Shown: positions 9,715-18,986 of the stretch, one piece after another
Numbering within the stretch: the first letter of the stretch is position 1
Layout: every line of letters begins with the position of its first letter
Assembly (NCBI GenBank): GCA_018806915.1
Contig: JAGKQI010000030.1
Span: 590,501 to 654,500 of the forward strand
DNA from: Phytophthora colocasiae
Lineage: Eukaryota; Oomycota; Peronosporomycetes; Peronosporales; Peronosporaceae
DNA length: 64,000 nucleotides
Direction: 5' to 3'
Notes under the pieces: model-generated
The model's database searches: none
Seen by the model: only the letters and a program-made list of their open reading frames with translations
What the model was told of the DNA's origin: nothing
Position numbers and translations under genes: made by a program

Positions 9715-11262
9715 ATGAACTCGCCAACGCCCACGTCTCCGTCCGCTTCTGCGGACGCGCAAGCCTCACCTTCTGCCTCTGCAGCAGGAACAACGACCTC
9801 AGCAGTGCCCATTAGCACTGCTGGTTCCAGCGGTCCGACAGAGAAGTTCTCTGTCACCAAGTACCATGCTCTCCATAAGAAGAAGCATGAGAAGAAGACT
9901 TCTTCTTCTTCTCTAGCAGAGATTAAGAATCCTGCTGTCCCTCTCAAAGAACTCTTTGGAGAGGACTACGAAGACATCCTCGACTACGACGAGGATGTCG
10001 AGGAGGGGGAGGTTGATGTCAAGACTCCCGCTCCCGTGTCTTCGTCCGAAGACACGTCAGACCCACCCGTGGGATCTCGACGACCTCGTGTTGAGGCCTC
10101 GGACGCTTCGAGCTTGAAGCGTCCGCGCAGTGATGACGAAGCGTCCCCCATGTTGAGGGCGCTCACTGCTCCACGCACTGATCCTCCAGTACGTGCACCA
10201 TGGCTGCCTACTGAGGCACAGATCCATGAGTGGTCCGGTGCTAGCTCACCACCGAACCCGATACTGTTGTACGCATGCAACAGTATCAACGACGACGACG
10301 TCGCCGCTAAGGTTGTCTTTGAGTCCGAGACTCAAAGACGCGACTACTATATCGGGCTCTTCCATGAGCTCCGATACTATGCAGCGAAGAAGACTTCGCG
10401 CAAGAGCAAAGTGCCCGAGTGGCAGGCACTTTGTCAGTCGTGGAACGCCTTTGTTGATAACTTCAACAAAGACCCGAAGGCATATCGCGAGCGCGTTGCT
10501 GCGGCTCGCGATCGCTACTACACTTACACTACACGTGGTAAGTGTGAACGCCTCCATGATCAGTCCATGGAAGCGGGGATCCCATGCGCCGTTCCCTTCG
10601 GCACACCCTGCCCGTGTTGCCAACCCTTGGCAACACGTCTCTCAGAACGTGATCTTCTGGGGTACACGGTCGTCCGTGTACCCGATCACATCAAGGAGCT
10701 TCGTGGTCGTCTCGAGCCCCGCGGAGCTCCGAGTGCTGTGGCTGACCGCAGCACTCCTCGTGCAGGGTTTACCCCTGCAAGTTATGGTGGGCTTCGTACG
10801 CCCTCACCATTTCCGGAACGTCCTCCATCAGGACGTTCCGCGGCTCCCATGTATCTCGATGGGGAGGAAATCCTCTCCAACGAATACGAAAACGAACCCC
10901 TTGAGAGTTCGTTCTCTTATGAGCCACAATCTGCTCAACAATCCAGCGGATCGCTCCACGCGCGTCGCGCAACGGCGGCGGAGGGAGTGGGAACACTCCC
11001 TCCGCATGGTCAACGCTATGACCATGACGATCGTGCCCTGCACGATCGAGTTGCTGCGCTGGAGCAGACGCAGAGCGCTGAGATAGCTGCTCTGAAGCAG
11101 GAGGTTCGTGTCCTCCGTGCTGAGGTCTGCGAGGCAGCTCAGACTGCCTCGAACCTCTCGTCCGGTCTTGGGACGAGAGTGAACCGGTTGATCGACCGTG
11201 TCGACGGTCTCGAGAAGGCCTTCCAGGTCTCTCGCACTCATCAGTCGGACTACCAACCCTAG
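9715..11262 (+). CDS. Antisense accessory ORF of the gypsy element, 515 residues, unknown function
   Basis: An uninterrupted ATG-to-stop frame on the strand opposite gag-pol, between the PPT and the chromodomain. The N-terminus (about 1-55) is Ser/Pro/Ala-rich, then a Lys/Ser patch, then an acidic block (DYEDILDYDEDVEEGEVD, about residues 84-101). A central region of mixed composition looks folded (RDYYIGLFHELRYYAAKK; WQALCQSWNAFVDNFNKD). A Cys cluster at about 273-298 includes CERLHDQSMEAG and GTPCPCC and could bind metal. The C-terminus (about 439-505) is a predicted coiled coil (VAALEQTQSAEIAALKQEVR). Its last 494 bp overlap the chromodomain end of pol tail-to-tail, in the phase where codon position 1 pairs with position 1. 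It is open although gag and pol are broken. I do not recognise a family; an antisense regulator or structural accessory protein is speculation. Confidence 0.75.
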   Translation: MNSPTPTSPSASADAQASPSASAAGTTTSAVPISTAGSSGPTEKFSVTKYHALHKKKHEKKTSSSSLAEIKNPAVPLKELFGEDYEDILDYDEDVEEGEVDVKTPAPVSSSEDTSDPPVGSRRPRVEASDASSLKRPRSDDEASPMLRALTAPRTDPPVRAPWLPTEAQIHEWSGASSPPNPILLYACNSINDDDVAAKVVFESETQRRDYYIGLFHELRYYAAKKTSRKSKVPEWQALCQSWNAFVDNFNKDPKAYRERVAAARDRYYTYTTRGKCERLHDQSMEAGIPCAVPFGTPCPCCQPLATRLSERDLLGYTVVRVPDHIKELRGRLEPRGAPSAVADRSTPRAGFTPASYGGLRTPSPFPERPPSGRSAAPMYLDGEEILSNEYENEPLESSFSYEPQSAQQSSGSLHARRATAAEGVGTLPPHGQRYDHDDRALHDRVAALEQTQSAEIAALKQEVRVLRAEVCEAAQTASNLSSGLGTRVNRLIDRVDGLEKAFQVSRTHQSDYQP

Positions 11263-14200
11263 GTAGTCCGTGCTGCACGTACGGCTTCAACCGCCCGACG
11301 TAGAAGGTCGGGTGTAGCCTCATGCTGGACGGTATGTCCAGCCGGTACGCGTTACCATGCCGTTCAAGTACTTTGAACGGCCCAATGAATCTTGGAGCAA
11401 GCTTGCTTGCTCCAACGTCAGACACTGCATGTTTAGGCAGGTTTTGTGTAGCTAACAAAACTAATGAACCCTTTTCGAATTCATTTGTGTTGCCTCTACC
11501 AACAGTATCAGCGTTCAGCTTCTGTCGATCGACAGAAGCTGCGATAGCATCCTGGACAAACCGTATGACGGCTTGTCTTCGCTGGACAAAGTCTAGCGCA
11601 CCCGAGCTGAATCCTTTCAGCTTGTCGCCCTTGTCAGCAGCAGGCCCTGCCTGCTCGCTATCATCTCTCATGTCTGTGCCCGGCACAGACATCGCGCGCT
11701 CGTTCCTGCTCGAACGAGACGTCGCACGCGTCACCGCAGCTGATAGTGTGCTGCTATCAGTTGCATTCTGCGGTTGTTCGGACGCAACCGTAGATCCTCC
11801 CCCACTTAAGGAGGAAGCTACCCCGCCGAGCATGCTCGGCAATCGTGGATGCCTCATGGCGCTCACGTAGAACGGTGTATGCCCTGTCGAGGCATGCACC
11901 GAGTTGTTGATGGCAAACTCTGCCATCGGCAAGCACTCGCTCCAATGCGGGAACGAGTGAGCGTAGCTCTTCAACGTGTCACCCAATACACGGTTGACAC
12001 GTTCGGTCTGTCCGTCCGTCTGCGGATGATCCGCAGTCGACATTGATAACTGCGAACCAAGAAGTGTAAACACTTCTTGCCAGAACCGCGCTGTGAAGCG
12101 TGGATCACGGTCCGACACAATGTCGAGCGGCATGCCATGGTGTTTGAACACCATGTCAACAAACAGTCGCGCAGTCTGCGCGGCTGTAACAGTAGCCGGG
12201 ACGGCAGCAAGATGAACCATCTTGCTGAATCTGTCCACAAAGACAACGATGCCCGTCCTCCGCTTGCTGTCAGGCGGAAGACCGAAGACAAAGTCCATGG
12301 ACATGGACTGCCGACACTCCGACGGAGTCGGTAGTGATTGAAGAGGAGCCTGCGAGAACTGCGCAGGCTTCACGCGTTGACAAACCTCGCAAGCACGTAC
12401 GTACTTGCGCACCCACTTGTACTGGTGGTGCCAGTAGAAGTCACGCGTGAGAAGAGTGTATGTCTTCTCACGACCCGGATGCCCTGCCGTGGGGGCATCG
12501 TGATACTCGAACATGATCCTCAACCGGAGGTCATGATCATTCGGAACGAGAATGCGATCCGCATTGTCGTCTACTGCACTGTACAACAGTAGGCCTTCGT
12601 GTACACGATAGCGGTGTACACGAGCTCGAAGATGAGGGGTTAGCTTCCGACGTGCCACGTCGGAAGGTGCTGCGAGGAACTCCAGCAGCCCCTTCGCGTC
12701 TGCATCCCTTGCATACGCGTTCTTCACGTCGTCAATCAACGTTGACGACGGCACACTTGTCCTCACGACGCCAACAGCGTTGGCGTCGACCGTCTCCGCA
12801 TAGTCAGGTCGACGCGATAACGCGTCGGCCACTACATTGAGTCTTCCGGGTTTGTACTCCACCCGGAAGTTGTACTCCGCGAAGAAGGACAACCATCTCG
12901 CCATACGTTGCGAGATGTGCGGCGACTTAATCGCCGTACGCAATGATGCGTGGTCTGTATAGACCACGAACGGTCTACTCCCAAGTAGATACACTCGGAA
13001 CTTTGCGAGTGCATACTTCATGGCAAGGAGCTCCTTGTCATGTACGGGATAGTTACGCTCAGCTGGCTTCAGCTGACGCGATTGATAGTAGACTACACGA
13101 TCATGCCCTTCGTGATCGTGTTGCATCAATGCACATCCGATTGCAAACTCGGATGCATCGCACACTACGTGGAATGGACGATCTTGGTCAGCCACGGCCA
13201 AGATCGGCGCTTCAGTCAAGCCCTGCTTGACTGCACCGAATGCCTCCTCGCACTCGGTCGTCCAAATCCACTCAGCTTCTTTCTTAAGAAGTTGTGACAA
13301 CGGGCGAATCTTGCCCGCATAGTTGTCCACGTACTTGCACAAGTACGTGGCAAGCCCAAGGAACTGCCTCAGTTCCTTCACATTGGATGGCGTGGGCCAT
13401 TCATTGATCACTCTGACCTTCTCTGGGTCAGGGCGCACGCCGTCTTTCCCCACGAGACACCCCAGCACGGGTATCTCGCTCGCCCCGAAGATACACTTCT
13501 TCAGGTTCGCATAGAGCTTATGTTTCCTCATAAGCTCTAGCAGCTTCCGGAGATTCACCTTGTGCATCTCAATGTCCGTCTTCCCGTTCACAGCCCGGCT
13601 GTGGACGAACACGTCGTCGAAGTAGCTCGGTGCGAAGTCGCGCACCGAGCGCAATAGATGTGTCACGCATCTATTGAACGTCGCAGGGGCGTTCTTAAGC
13701 CCCTGTGGCATGACGAGCCACTCCCAAAGCATACCGCTTGGAGTGCTTACCGCAGTGAGAGGGATGTCCCTCTCACGCATGAGGATCTGATAGAATCCAT
13801 CACGCAGATCTAGAGCACTGAAGATAGTGCTCAAGGCCATCGAATCGATGATAACATCTTTTCGCGGTATCGGCGTCTGCGCCGGTATCGTCGCATCGTT
13901 CAACTTGTTGTACGCATTAACGATGCCAGCCGCCCTGTGGTTTCATAACCGCCCTGTGGTTTCTAAACACAGAACGTTGGGCCACTGTGCGGGGACTTTG
14001 ACTCCCGCACTTGACCTGCAAGACGACGACTTTCAAAGAAGTCGTCGATCTCTTGCACTTGTTCACGCGGCAGTGGCCACTGCCGTGTAACACAGTACTT
14101 CGTGCCCGGCACGAGATCAATCTCGTGCTGTACGCCCTTGTCCTTCGGAAGCTCCGAAGGAATCTCGTCCGGGAGTACATCCTTGTACTCCCGCAGAACT

Positions 14201-14418
14201 TCGTAGTAGGGACTCGACTTCAACGAGTCCCAACTCTGCTCTTCAAGGCGCTGCTTATTAGTCTTCGAACTGAGGGAGTCATCACCCTCAGTGATGCCAT
14301 CGACGACGAGCTGCTTCAGCTCTTCGGCCTCGCGCTCCACTCTCTCGATATCCGAGAGAATGCAAATTTGTTCGATGCGTCCATCGTACAAGTCCCGCGC
14401 GAAGCGCTTCCAACTCAT
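10769..14418 (-). pseudogene. Gypsy pol: reverse transcriptase, RNase H, integrase, chromodomain (one main break)
   Basis: The long part (13903-10769, 1044 codons) holds RT with YFDD (about residues 92-97) and QFLGLATYLCKYV; RNase H with VVCDASEFAIGCAL (about 246) and YTDHASLR; the integrase HHCC finger (HPGREKTYTLL...ACEVCQRVK, about 468-506); a D,D-E core (MDFVFGLPPD, VSDRDPRF, QTERVNRV at about 534, 597, 631); the GPY/F module (GPFKVLERHGNAYRLD); and a C-terminal chromodomain (RFRIRWRGFPPHRDTWEPRN). The first part of RT (14418-13963) is separated by an in-frame TAG and a 19-bp tandem duplication (both copies begin AAACCACAGGGCGG on the minus strand, near 13930-13965). Apart from this, the long ORF keeps all catalytic residues I can check. 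The protein would copy and integrate the element. Confidence 0.93.
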
Positions 14419-16025
14419 CGTTGGAAGTGCGCCAACGCCGACGCACTCGTCGGCGGATTCTCCAACCGCATCCTCTGGTACTGTAACCCAGTACCAGTAC
14501 GTGTCAAGACGTTCAACGTCTCGACACTCGGTGTCTGCACTGCAGATACACCCGTCTCAGTCCCGGACTGAGACTCGCGCAGCTCCCTGAGCTTGCGCCG
14601 CGAAGGTCTACCATGGAGCCCGGCTCCAGGTGCTCCACGTCCAAGGCATCGCACCTTGGACGGGACGTTATCGCAATCGTCAGCGGATTCCTTCCGCTGA
14701 CTCGCACTATCAAGCCCGGCTTGAGTGCCGCTCATCGCGTGCAGCGCTGCTGCACGTGAGCACGCAGGTTGTTCGGGTGCTGGGCGTTTGCAACCGCCAG
14801 CACCTCCTGCCGCGCAGTCGGTTCCCTGAACCGCTGCGCCTCCATCCGCTCCCGGAGCGGATGAAGCAACCGCATCGTCGACTCCCGGAGTCGACGTGCT
14901 CTCGCTAGCTTCCTGCGCTAGCGAGTGTTCGCTTGTACACATATCATCCGTTCCCAGAGCGGATGTACGATCGCTAGTTCCCGGAACTAGCAGCGACTGT
15001 TCGCCTATACACGTCTCATCAGCTCCCGGAGCTGATGACCGATTGCTAGTTCCCGGAACTAGCAGCGAAGCGCCAGTGGCGTCAGCTCCCAGAGCTGACG
15101 CACGTCTTTCGGTTCCCCGAATATTATTTGCTTCGTCAACTCCCAGAGTTGACGCGACGTCGTCGGCGCGACCCTTGGGGGCTTGAAGTACCTCCAAGGA
15201 TACCGGTAATACCGGTATAATACCTTCTCTCAGGTGAATCTCATTCACCTGACCATCACTCATGTGACAAACATCATTCAGATGTTTACGCGTCAGGTGA
15301 TTCACATTCACCTGACCATCACTCATGTGACCGCGACCCATCGGCTCAGATTTCTGAGTCGACACACATTTTCTCACAACGACTCCCGGAGTCGTTGATG
15401 GTCGCCGACGGCGATCGGAGGCAGCGGCGGCCGCTGCTGCCTCAACTGGGGATCCACATGCACCGGCCGGTGCATGTGCAGCACTGACAGGGCCATCGCT
15501 CTCTGTCGCGCATGTGTTGTTGAAGCGTACGAGCGTACGCTTCTCCCAGTTGATCACCGGGTCATGCCGTGCAAGCCACGGCATGCCTAATACCAAGTCG
15601 AACTTATCGTCTAGATCCAAGACGATAAGATCTTCTACAAACGTCCTTCGTTTGTAAGAGAAGCGCACACGGACTACGCGCTTCTCAGTCCTCACGGTGG
15701 CACCCGTTGCCAACCGCACCTCCAACACGCTGCGAGGCGTGTCGGCCTCTTCGAAGTCAAGCCTTCGAAGACTTCCCTGTCGAACAAAGTTGTTCGACGC
15801 GCCCGAGTCCACTAGGGCACGAAGAGAGTTCACTCTCTTCGACATCACGTTCAGGATGACAAGGCCTGGCTTGTCATCTTGCATCTCGCAGCGAGAAACC
15901 TTCTCGCTGGGGGCAGCAGCCTTCAACGTCGCGTGTCCGAGTTCGACACGCGAGACTGCATTACCAGTAGGACGCCCCGCGCCTACTGGTCCTTGGCGTT
16001 TTTTGAACGCCCGCCCGCTGTGCAC
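14415..16025 (-). pseudogene. Gypsy aspartic protease and PR-RT linker
   Basis: This reading is in the -1 frame relative to gag and is entered at the frameshift site near 15998. The protease has LVDSGASNNFV (catalytic Asp), a flap region, and FDLVLGMPWLARHDPVINW (the psi-loop). After about residue 175 it becomes a 300-residue low-complexity linker with repeated xPGx units (VPGTS, APGAD, LGTD, PGVD). The frame ends at 14415 overlapping an ATG (ATGA). However, the -1 frame upstream of that ATG reads naturally into RT (DTYWYWVTVPEDAVGESAD), so a single-base shift near 14.55 kb, not a stop-restart, best explains the break between linker and RT. Confidence 0.88.
15963..16004 (-). promoter_or_regulatory. 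gag-pol -1 ribosomal frameshift cassette
   Basis: Minus strand: heptamer A AAA AAC (plus 16004-15998) in exact X XXY YYZ phase with gag, a 7-nt spacer (15997-15991), then a perfect 9-bp stem ACCAGTAGG/CCTACTGGT (15990-15963) with a 10-nt loop containing GCGGGGCG. The gag stop TAG (15985-15983) lies in the first stem arm. The protease frame is -1 relative to gag. The second gypsy element has the same architecture with different bases in heptamer and stem. Confidence 0.85.
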
Positions 16026-16977
16026 TCGCGTGCATAGTGACCGATGTTACTACACTTGTAACATCGAACCTTGCTGTTCCTACGCTACTGTTGACCAGCA
16101 GCCGTAGCACTCGAGAGGTCCATAGGTTCCGGACCTCCCGTCTTCGCAACAGGACGCGCCGGCTTCGGCGCGTTCGCATGGAGTTTAGCTTGACGCCGGC
16201 TAAACTCCTCTTGCATCGCAAGGCTGATCGCCTCTTCGAGAGTATTCGGATACTCTCGAAAGAGATATGTTTTGATGGGACCATCTCTTAGTCCCTTCAT
16301 GAACGTGACGACCTTGGTCGTCTCGTCGATCGGGTTGGCCACTATGTTCGATACCAAGTATCGAGCACGCTGGGCAAAGGTGTGAACATCATCCTTGCCC
16401 TGTTGCAGATCGAGAAACTCCGCTCTCGATCTGAACTCGTTCTTCGGAGGCTCAAACGCAAGCTTGAGTTCCTCAAACTCCTCTTGAACTCCTCGTACGT
16501 GCTGAAGCACGTAGGATCCGAGAGTCGGCGCCCATAGGCCCAACTCCTCGCACGTCCGCCAAGACATGACATGGCGAACGCGACCTTCGATATCGGATCG
16601 ACGATACGTCGAGCCGCAACGGCTGTGTCAAGTTCGACAAGCCAACGAAGGAGGGTCTCGTCCTCCTTCCCCGTGTAGGTACTCACGTGGAGTTTCAACG
16701 ACTCCACGCGTGGCTTCGGGGAAGCCACCGAGGCAGCAACATCCCGTTGCTCCTTAACAATGTACCCCAGAGCAACACCATGTTGCTCTGTCGGCGATAG
16801 CGTACGAAGCATCGTCGCTACCGCCGCCTCTCCAATGACTTGCGAAAGTCTTTGGAGAGCTTCCCACTCTGGGTCCGACAGGTGGACACAGTCCGTGCGC
16901 GTCACGGACATGTGTGGGGTCCCAGTGGATCCCTGATCCATTGGGGAGTTCTCGACCCCGCGTTCAAATGACTCCAT
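15983..16977 (-). pseudogene. Gypsy gag with CCHC zinc knuckle, one frameshift and one nonsense codon
   Basis: It starts at ATG 16977, 49 nt inside the 5' LTR. The reading contains YTGKEDETLLRWLVELDTAV and SCLGGRARSWAYGRRLSDP, the typical retrotransposon gag capsid block. A single-base shift near 16.46 kb moves it into the frame of FRSRAEFLDLQQGKDDVHTF and GLRDGPIKTYLFREYP, then GGPEPMDLSSA. A TAG at 16085-16087 precedes the zinc knuckle CYKCSNIGHYAREC; neighbouring CAA CAG codons suggest it was a CAG. The authentic stop is in the frameshift hairpin. The protein would form the particle and bind RNA. The related fragment at 17488-17985 has its own knuckle without an internal stop. Confidence 0.9.
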
Positions 16978-17010
16978 ACGAACGAACTGCAGTCGGTCGT
17001 GGGACGGACT

Positions 17011-17024
17011 ACAAAGTGCTACCA
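17011..17024 (-). promoter_or_regulatory. Primer-binding site
   Basis: Minus strand, two bases inside the 5' LTR: TGGTAGCACTTTGT. It starts with the TGG that pairs with tRNA CCA; the first seven bases also fit the ...GCUACCA end of a eukaryotic initiator-Met tRNA, and the match beyond that is weak. Confidence 0.65.
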
Positions 17025-17026
17025 GG

Positions 17027-17487
17027 TGTAATGGGTCTACCTAGACCTATTAGGTGGCGTACACGTGCGCTTACGTGTATGAGGAAGCGTGCAATTAGAA
17101 TAGACTTAATTTAAGTATACTTATTTAAATAAGTATAATTAAATCAAATACAACTAAATTAAACTGCAAAATACCGTAAAATGAGAACTGTTATTGAATT
17201 TGGCATAAGCCAATTATGGACCTCCTAAAACTGTTTGTTATCTATTTCTAAAGGGTCTGCCAACGTGTGGTTGGCAGAAACTCTGCTCAGTGATTGGTAG
17301 AAATCCGTTACTTTCTACCAATAATATGCACAAATACACACGAACCACCCGATAATGTGGTTCGCCCATGTATCCTTTGGTGTGTACAGCACACCAAGGT
17401 CTGAGGCCCATTTTCCAACCTCTAACAGTTATCCTAACTGTTAGAGTTACAAGTGGTACAGCCACTTGTACGTGTAACCCCGTTACA
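17027..17487 (-). repeat. 5' LTR of the gypsy element (461 bp)
   Basis: It is bounded by TGTAATGGG and CCCCGTTACA and is collinear with the LTR at 7473-7932 (about 11 substitutions and one 1-bp indel by eye). Immediately outside, at 17488, a different gypsy element's gag begins in mid-gene on the plus strand. Confidence 0.95.
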
Positions 17488-17985
17488 AATCGCGTGCGGT
17501 CACGCTTCCTTGCTTGCCGACAGGGCAAGAAGGACCTGGTGGACTATGTCCAAGAGCTGCGCACGCTCATTGCCGGCATGGCTGCCGACCCTCTACCTGA
17601 GGTGGTCACCGTGACCATCTTCATGGAAGGTTTACGAGCTGGCGTGGCCAGGACGGAGGCATTCCGTCAGAATCCTCGCACCTTCGAGGACGCTGTCAGC
17701 GTGGCATTGAATGCCGAACACAACTTTAAGTTGTCGAGGGTCGGTGCTAACAGCACAGGGTCCGGGGGACCCGAGCCCATGGACCTCAGCTATGCTGAAG
17801 ATGAAGTAGCCGAGCTACGAGCTGCGGTGCAGCGTATGAGCACCCGGCGGTGCTACACGTGTGGTAGTCCCACACATCTGAGGCCCAACTGCCCCCTACG
17901 CAAAGAGCGCGCCGGCCAGAATGGCCGCAAACCTGCCGCGGGTCCCGCCTTGGGCTCTGCCCAGGGAAACGACGGCTCCCAGTAG
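17488..17985 (+). pseudogene. Second Ty3/gypsy element: 3' part of gag
   Basis: The reading is open from the LTR boundary with no start of its own, so gag is truncated at its 5' side. It contains FLACRQGKKDLVDYVQELRT and FMEGLRAGVARTEAFRQNP (capsid C-terminal block, homologous to DLQQGKDDVHTF and FMKGLRDGPIKTYLF of the other element), GGPEPMDLSYA, and a zinc knuckle CYTCGSPTHLRPNC. The normal gag stop is TAG at 17983-17985, inside the frameshift hairpin. It is in the opposite orientation to the large element and diverged from it. Confidence 0.88.
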
Positions 17986-18005
17986 ACGCGGGGCGGTCTA
18001 CTGGG
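17964..18005 (+). promoter_or_regulatory. gag-pol -1 frameshift cassette of the second gypsy element
   Basis: Heptamer G GGA AAC (17964-17970) in phase with gag, a 7-nt spacer (17971-17977), then a perfect 10-bp stem CCCAGTAGAC/GTCTACTGGG (17978-17987, 17996-18005) closing the 8-nt loop GCGGGGCG. The protease frame read after a -1 slip (PVDAGRSTGEELSSAV) continues into the catalytic domain. Spacer length, loop and position of the stop codon are the same as in the other element, while stem pairs differ in a compensatory way. Confidence 0.85.
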
Positions 18006-18460
18006 GAAGAACTGAGTTCTGCAGTGCGTGAGAGGCGCTGGGGCTCAGCCCCGAAGGGCTCCGTGCTCTTGAACACGGAACGTGTGAGCAAGCAGGGCTT
18101 GCTGGCCGTCCATGTGGACGTGAAGGGCTTCGAGAAGCCGTGGATCGTGTTGATCGATTCGGGAGCGTCTGGCAACTATGTCAGACGCTCCACCGTTGAG
18201 GGTAGTCAGCAATATGCTGAGGCGCTTCGAGCGCGAAGAGGTGACACCGTCACTGTCCGTCTAGCGACGGGCGTCCGTGTCACGGCAGCCAAGGTCCCCA
18301 TGGACCTGCGGCTGAAGTTCTTGGACTTCGACAGCGTGGAACGCTGCTTGGTCTTAGACCTGGATTCGAGGTACGACCTCATCCTTGGTATGGCGTGGCT
18401 GGAGCGCCACGAGTCATGGATCGATTGGAGGTCGAAGACCTTAGGTGCTACGCACTTCTC
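17978..18460 (+). pseudogene. Second gypsy element: protease domain, 3'-truncated
   Basis: In the -1 frame after gag. It contains VLIDSGASGNYVRRS (catalytic Asp), LVLDLDSRYDLILGMAWLER and HESWIDW, parallel to the protease of the large element. Gypsy-like sequence fades after about 18460 and the frame closes at 18591-18593 in unrelated sequence, so linker, RT and integrase are absent. This is the right edge of the fragment. Confidence 0.85.
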
Positions 18461-18595
18461 TCCTAGTGGAGCTTTGGCGAGTCATGAACCCACCTCTGCT
18501 AGGAAGCAGAAGCGCTACTGGCGCGAGCATCGAGCCGAGTCGGCTATGATGCTGGAAACTCATTGTAGAGAATATCATCGTCTGAAAAGTTAACT

Positions 18596-18837
18596 TGCTA
18601 CTTGTAGACATCGCCTGGGCGAACCCATTGGATACCTTGTCTTGGAATCTTAGCACCATTTCACCTCAATATAGCTTCAGGAAAGCTATTCCGAAGCATC
18701 CAGAGGTATCAGTTTAAATACACACCTTTTATGGTTTATCACAGGATTTGCAGTTGCAATTATGCACAAAAACAGCATATATTTGTCCAATCATTGGTTG
18801 TGTCGGATTTATCTGTCGGATTTATTGAACCTCCTAA
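18596..18837. other. Unassigned spacer left of the Helitron array
   Basis: No gene or repeat recognised. Its last bases (…CCTAA before CTAG at 18838) give the T expected next to a Helitron CTRR 3' end when read on the minus strand. Confidence 0.6.
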
Positions 18838-18986
18838 CTAGGGCTGGTGGCGCCGCTACGCGGGCGCGGGTTTTTTATTTATCATATAAATGATAAATAT
18901 ATTAAACAATATTATTGTTTAGCAAATTAGCCGAATAGGTAGACATTTTAGCAGCAGATTATCCTGTTATTATGAAATACAGTTTA

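Larger units (their letters stand above)
7473..17487 (-). mobile_element. Complete Ty3/gypsy chromovirus-type LTR retrotransposon
   Basis: The element is about 10.0 kb and is transcribed leftward. In its own orientation: 5' LTR (17487-17027), PBS, gag (16977-15983), a -1 frameshift into protease, a long low-complexity linker, RT, RNase H, integrase with GPY/F, a chromodomain ending at 10769, a 1.8-kb non-coding region, PPT (7943-7933) and 3' LTR (7932-7473). An additional 515-codon ORF runs the other way. RT-before-integrase order and the chromodomain place it in Ty3/gypsy. By eye the LTRs differ at about 11 bases plus one 1-bp indel over 460 bp (roughly 2.4%). gag and pol carry at least three frameshifts and two nonsense codons, so it is not autonomous as written. 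No target-site duplication is visible: CTCCA on the left, AATCG on the right. Confidence 0.95.

Noticed and set aside
14415..14418. ATGA stop-start overlap between the linker and RT frames, suggestive of coupled termination-reinitiation
   Set aside because: The frame containing RT also reads sensibly upstream of the ATG, so a simple frameshift mutation near 14.55 kb is more likely.
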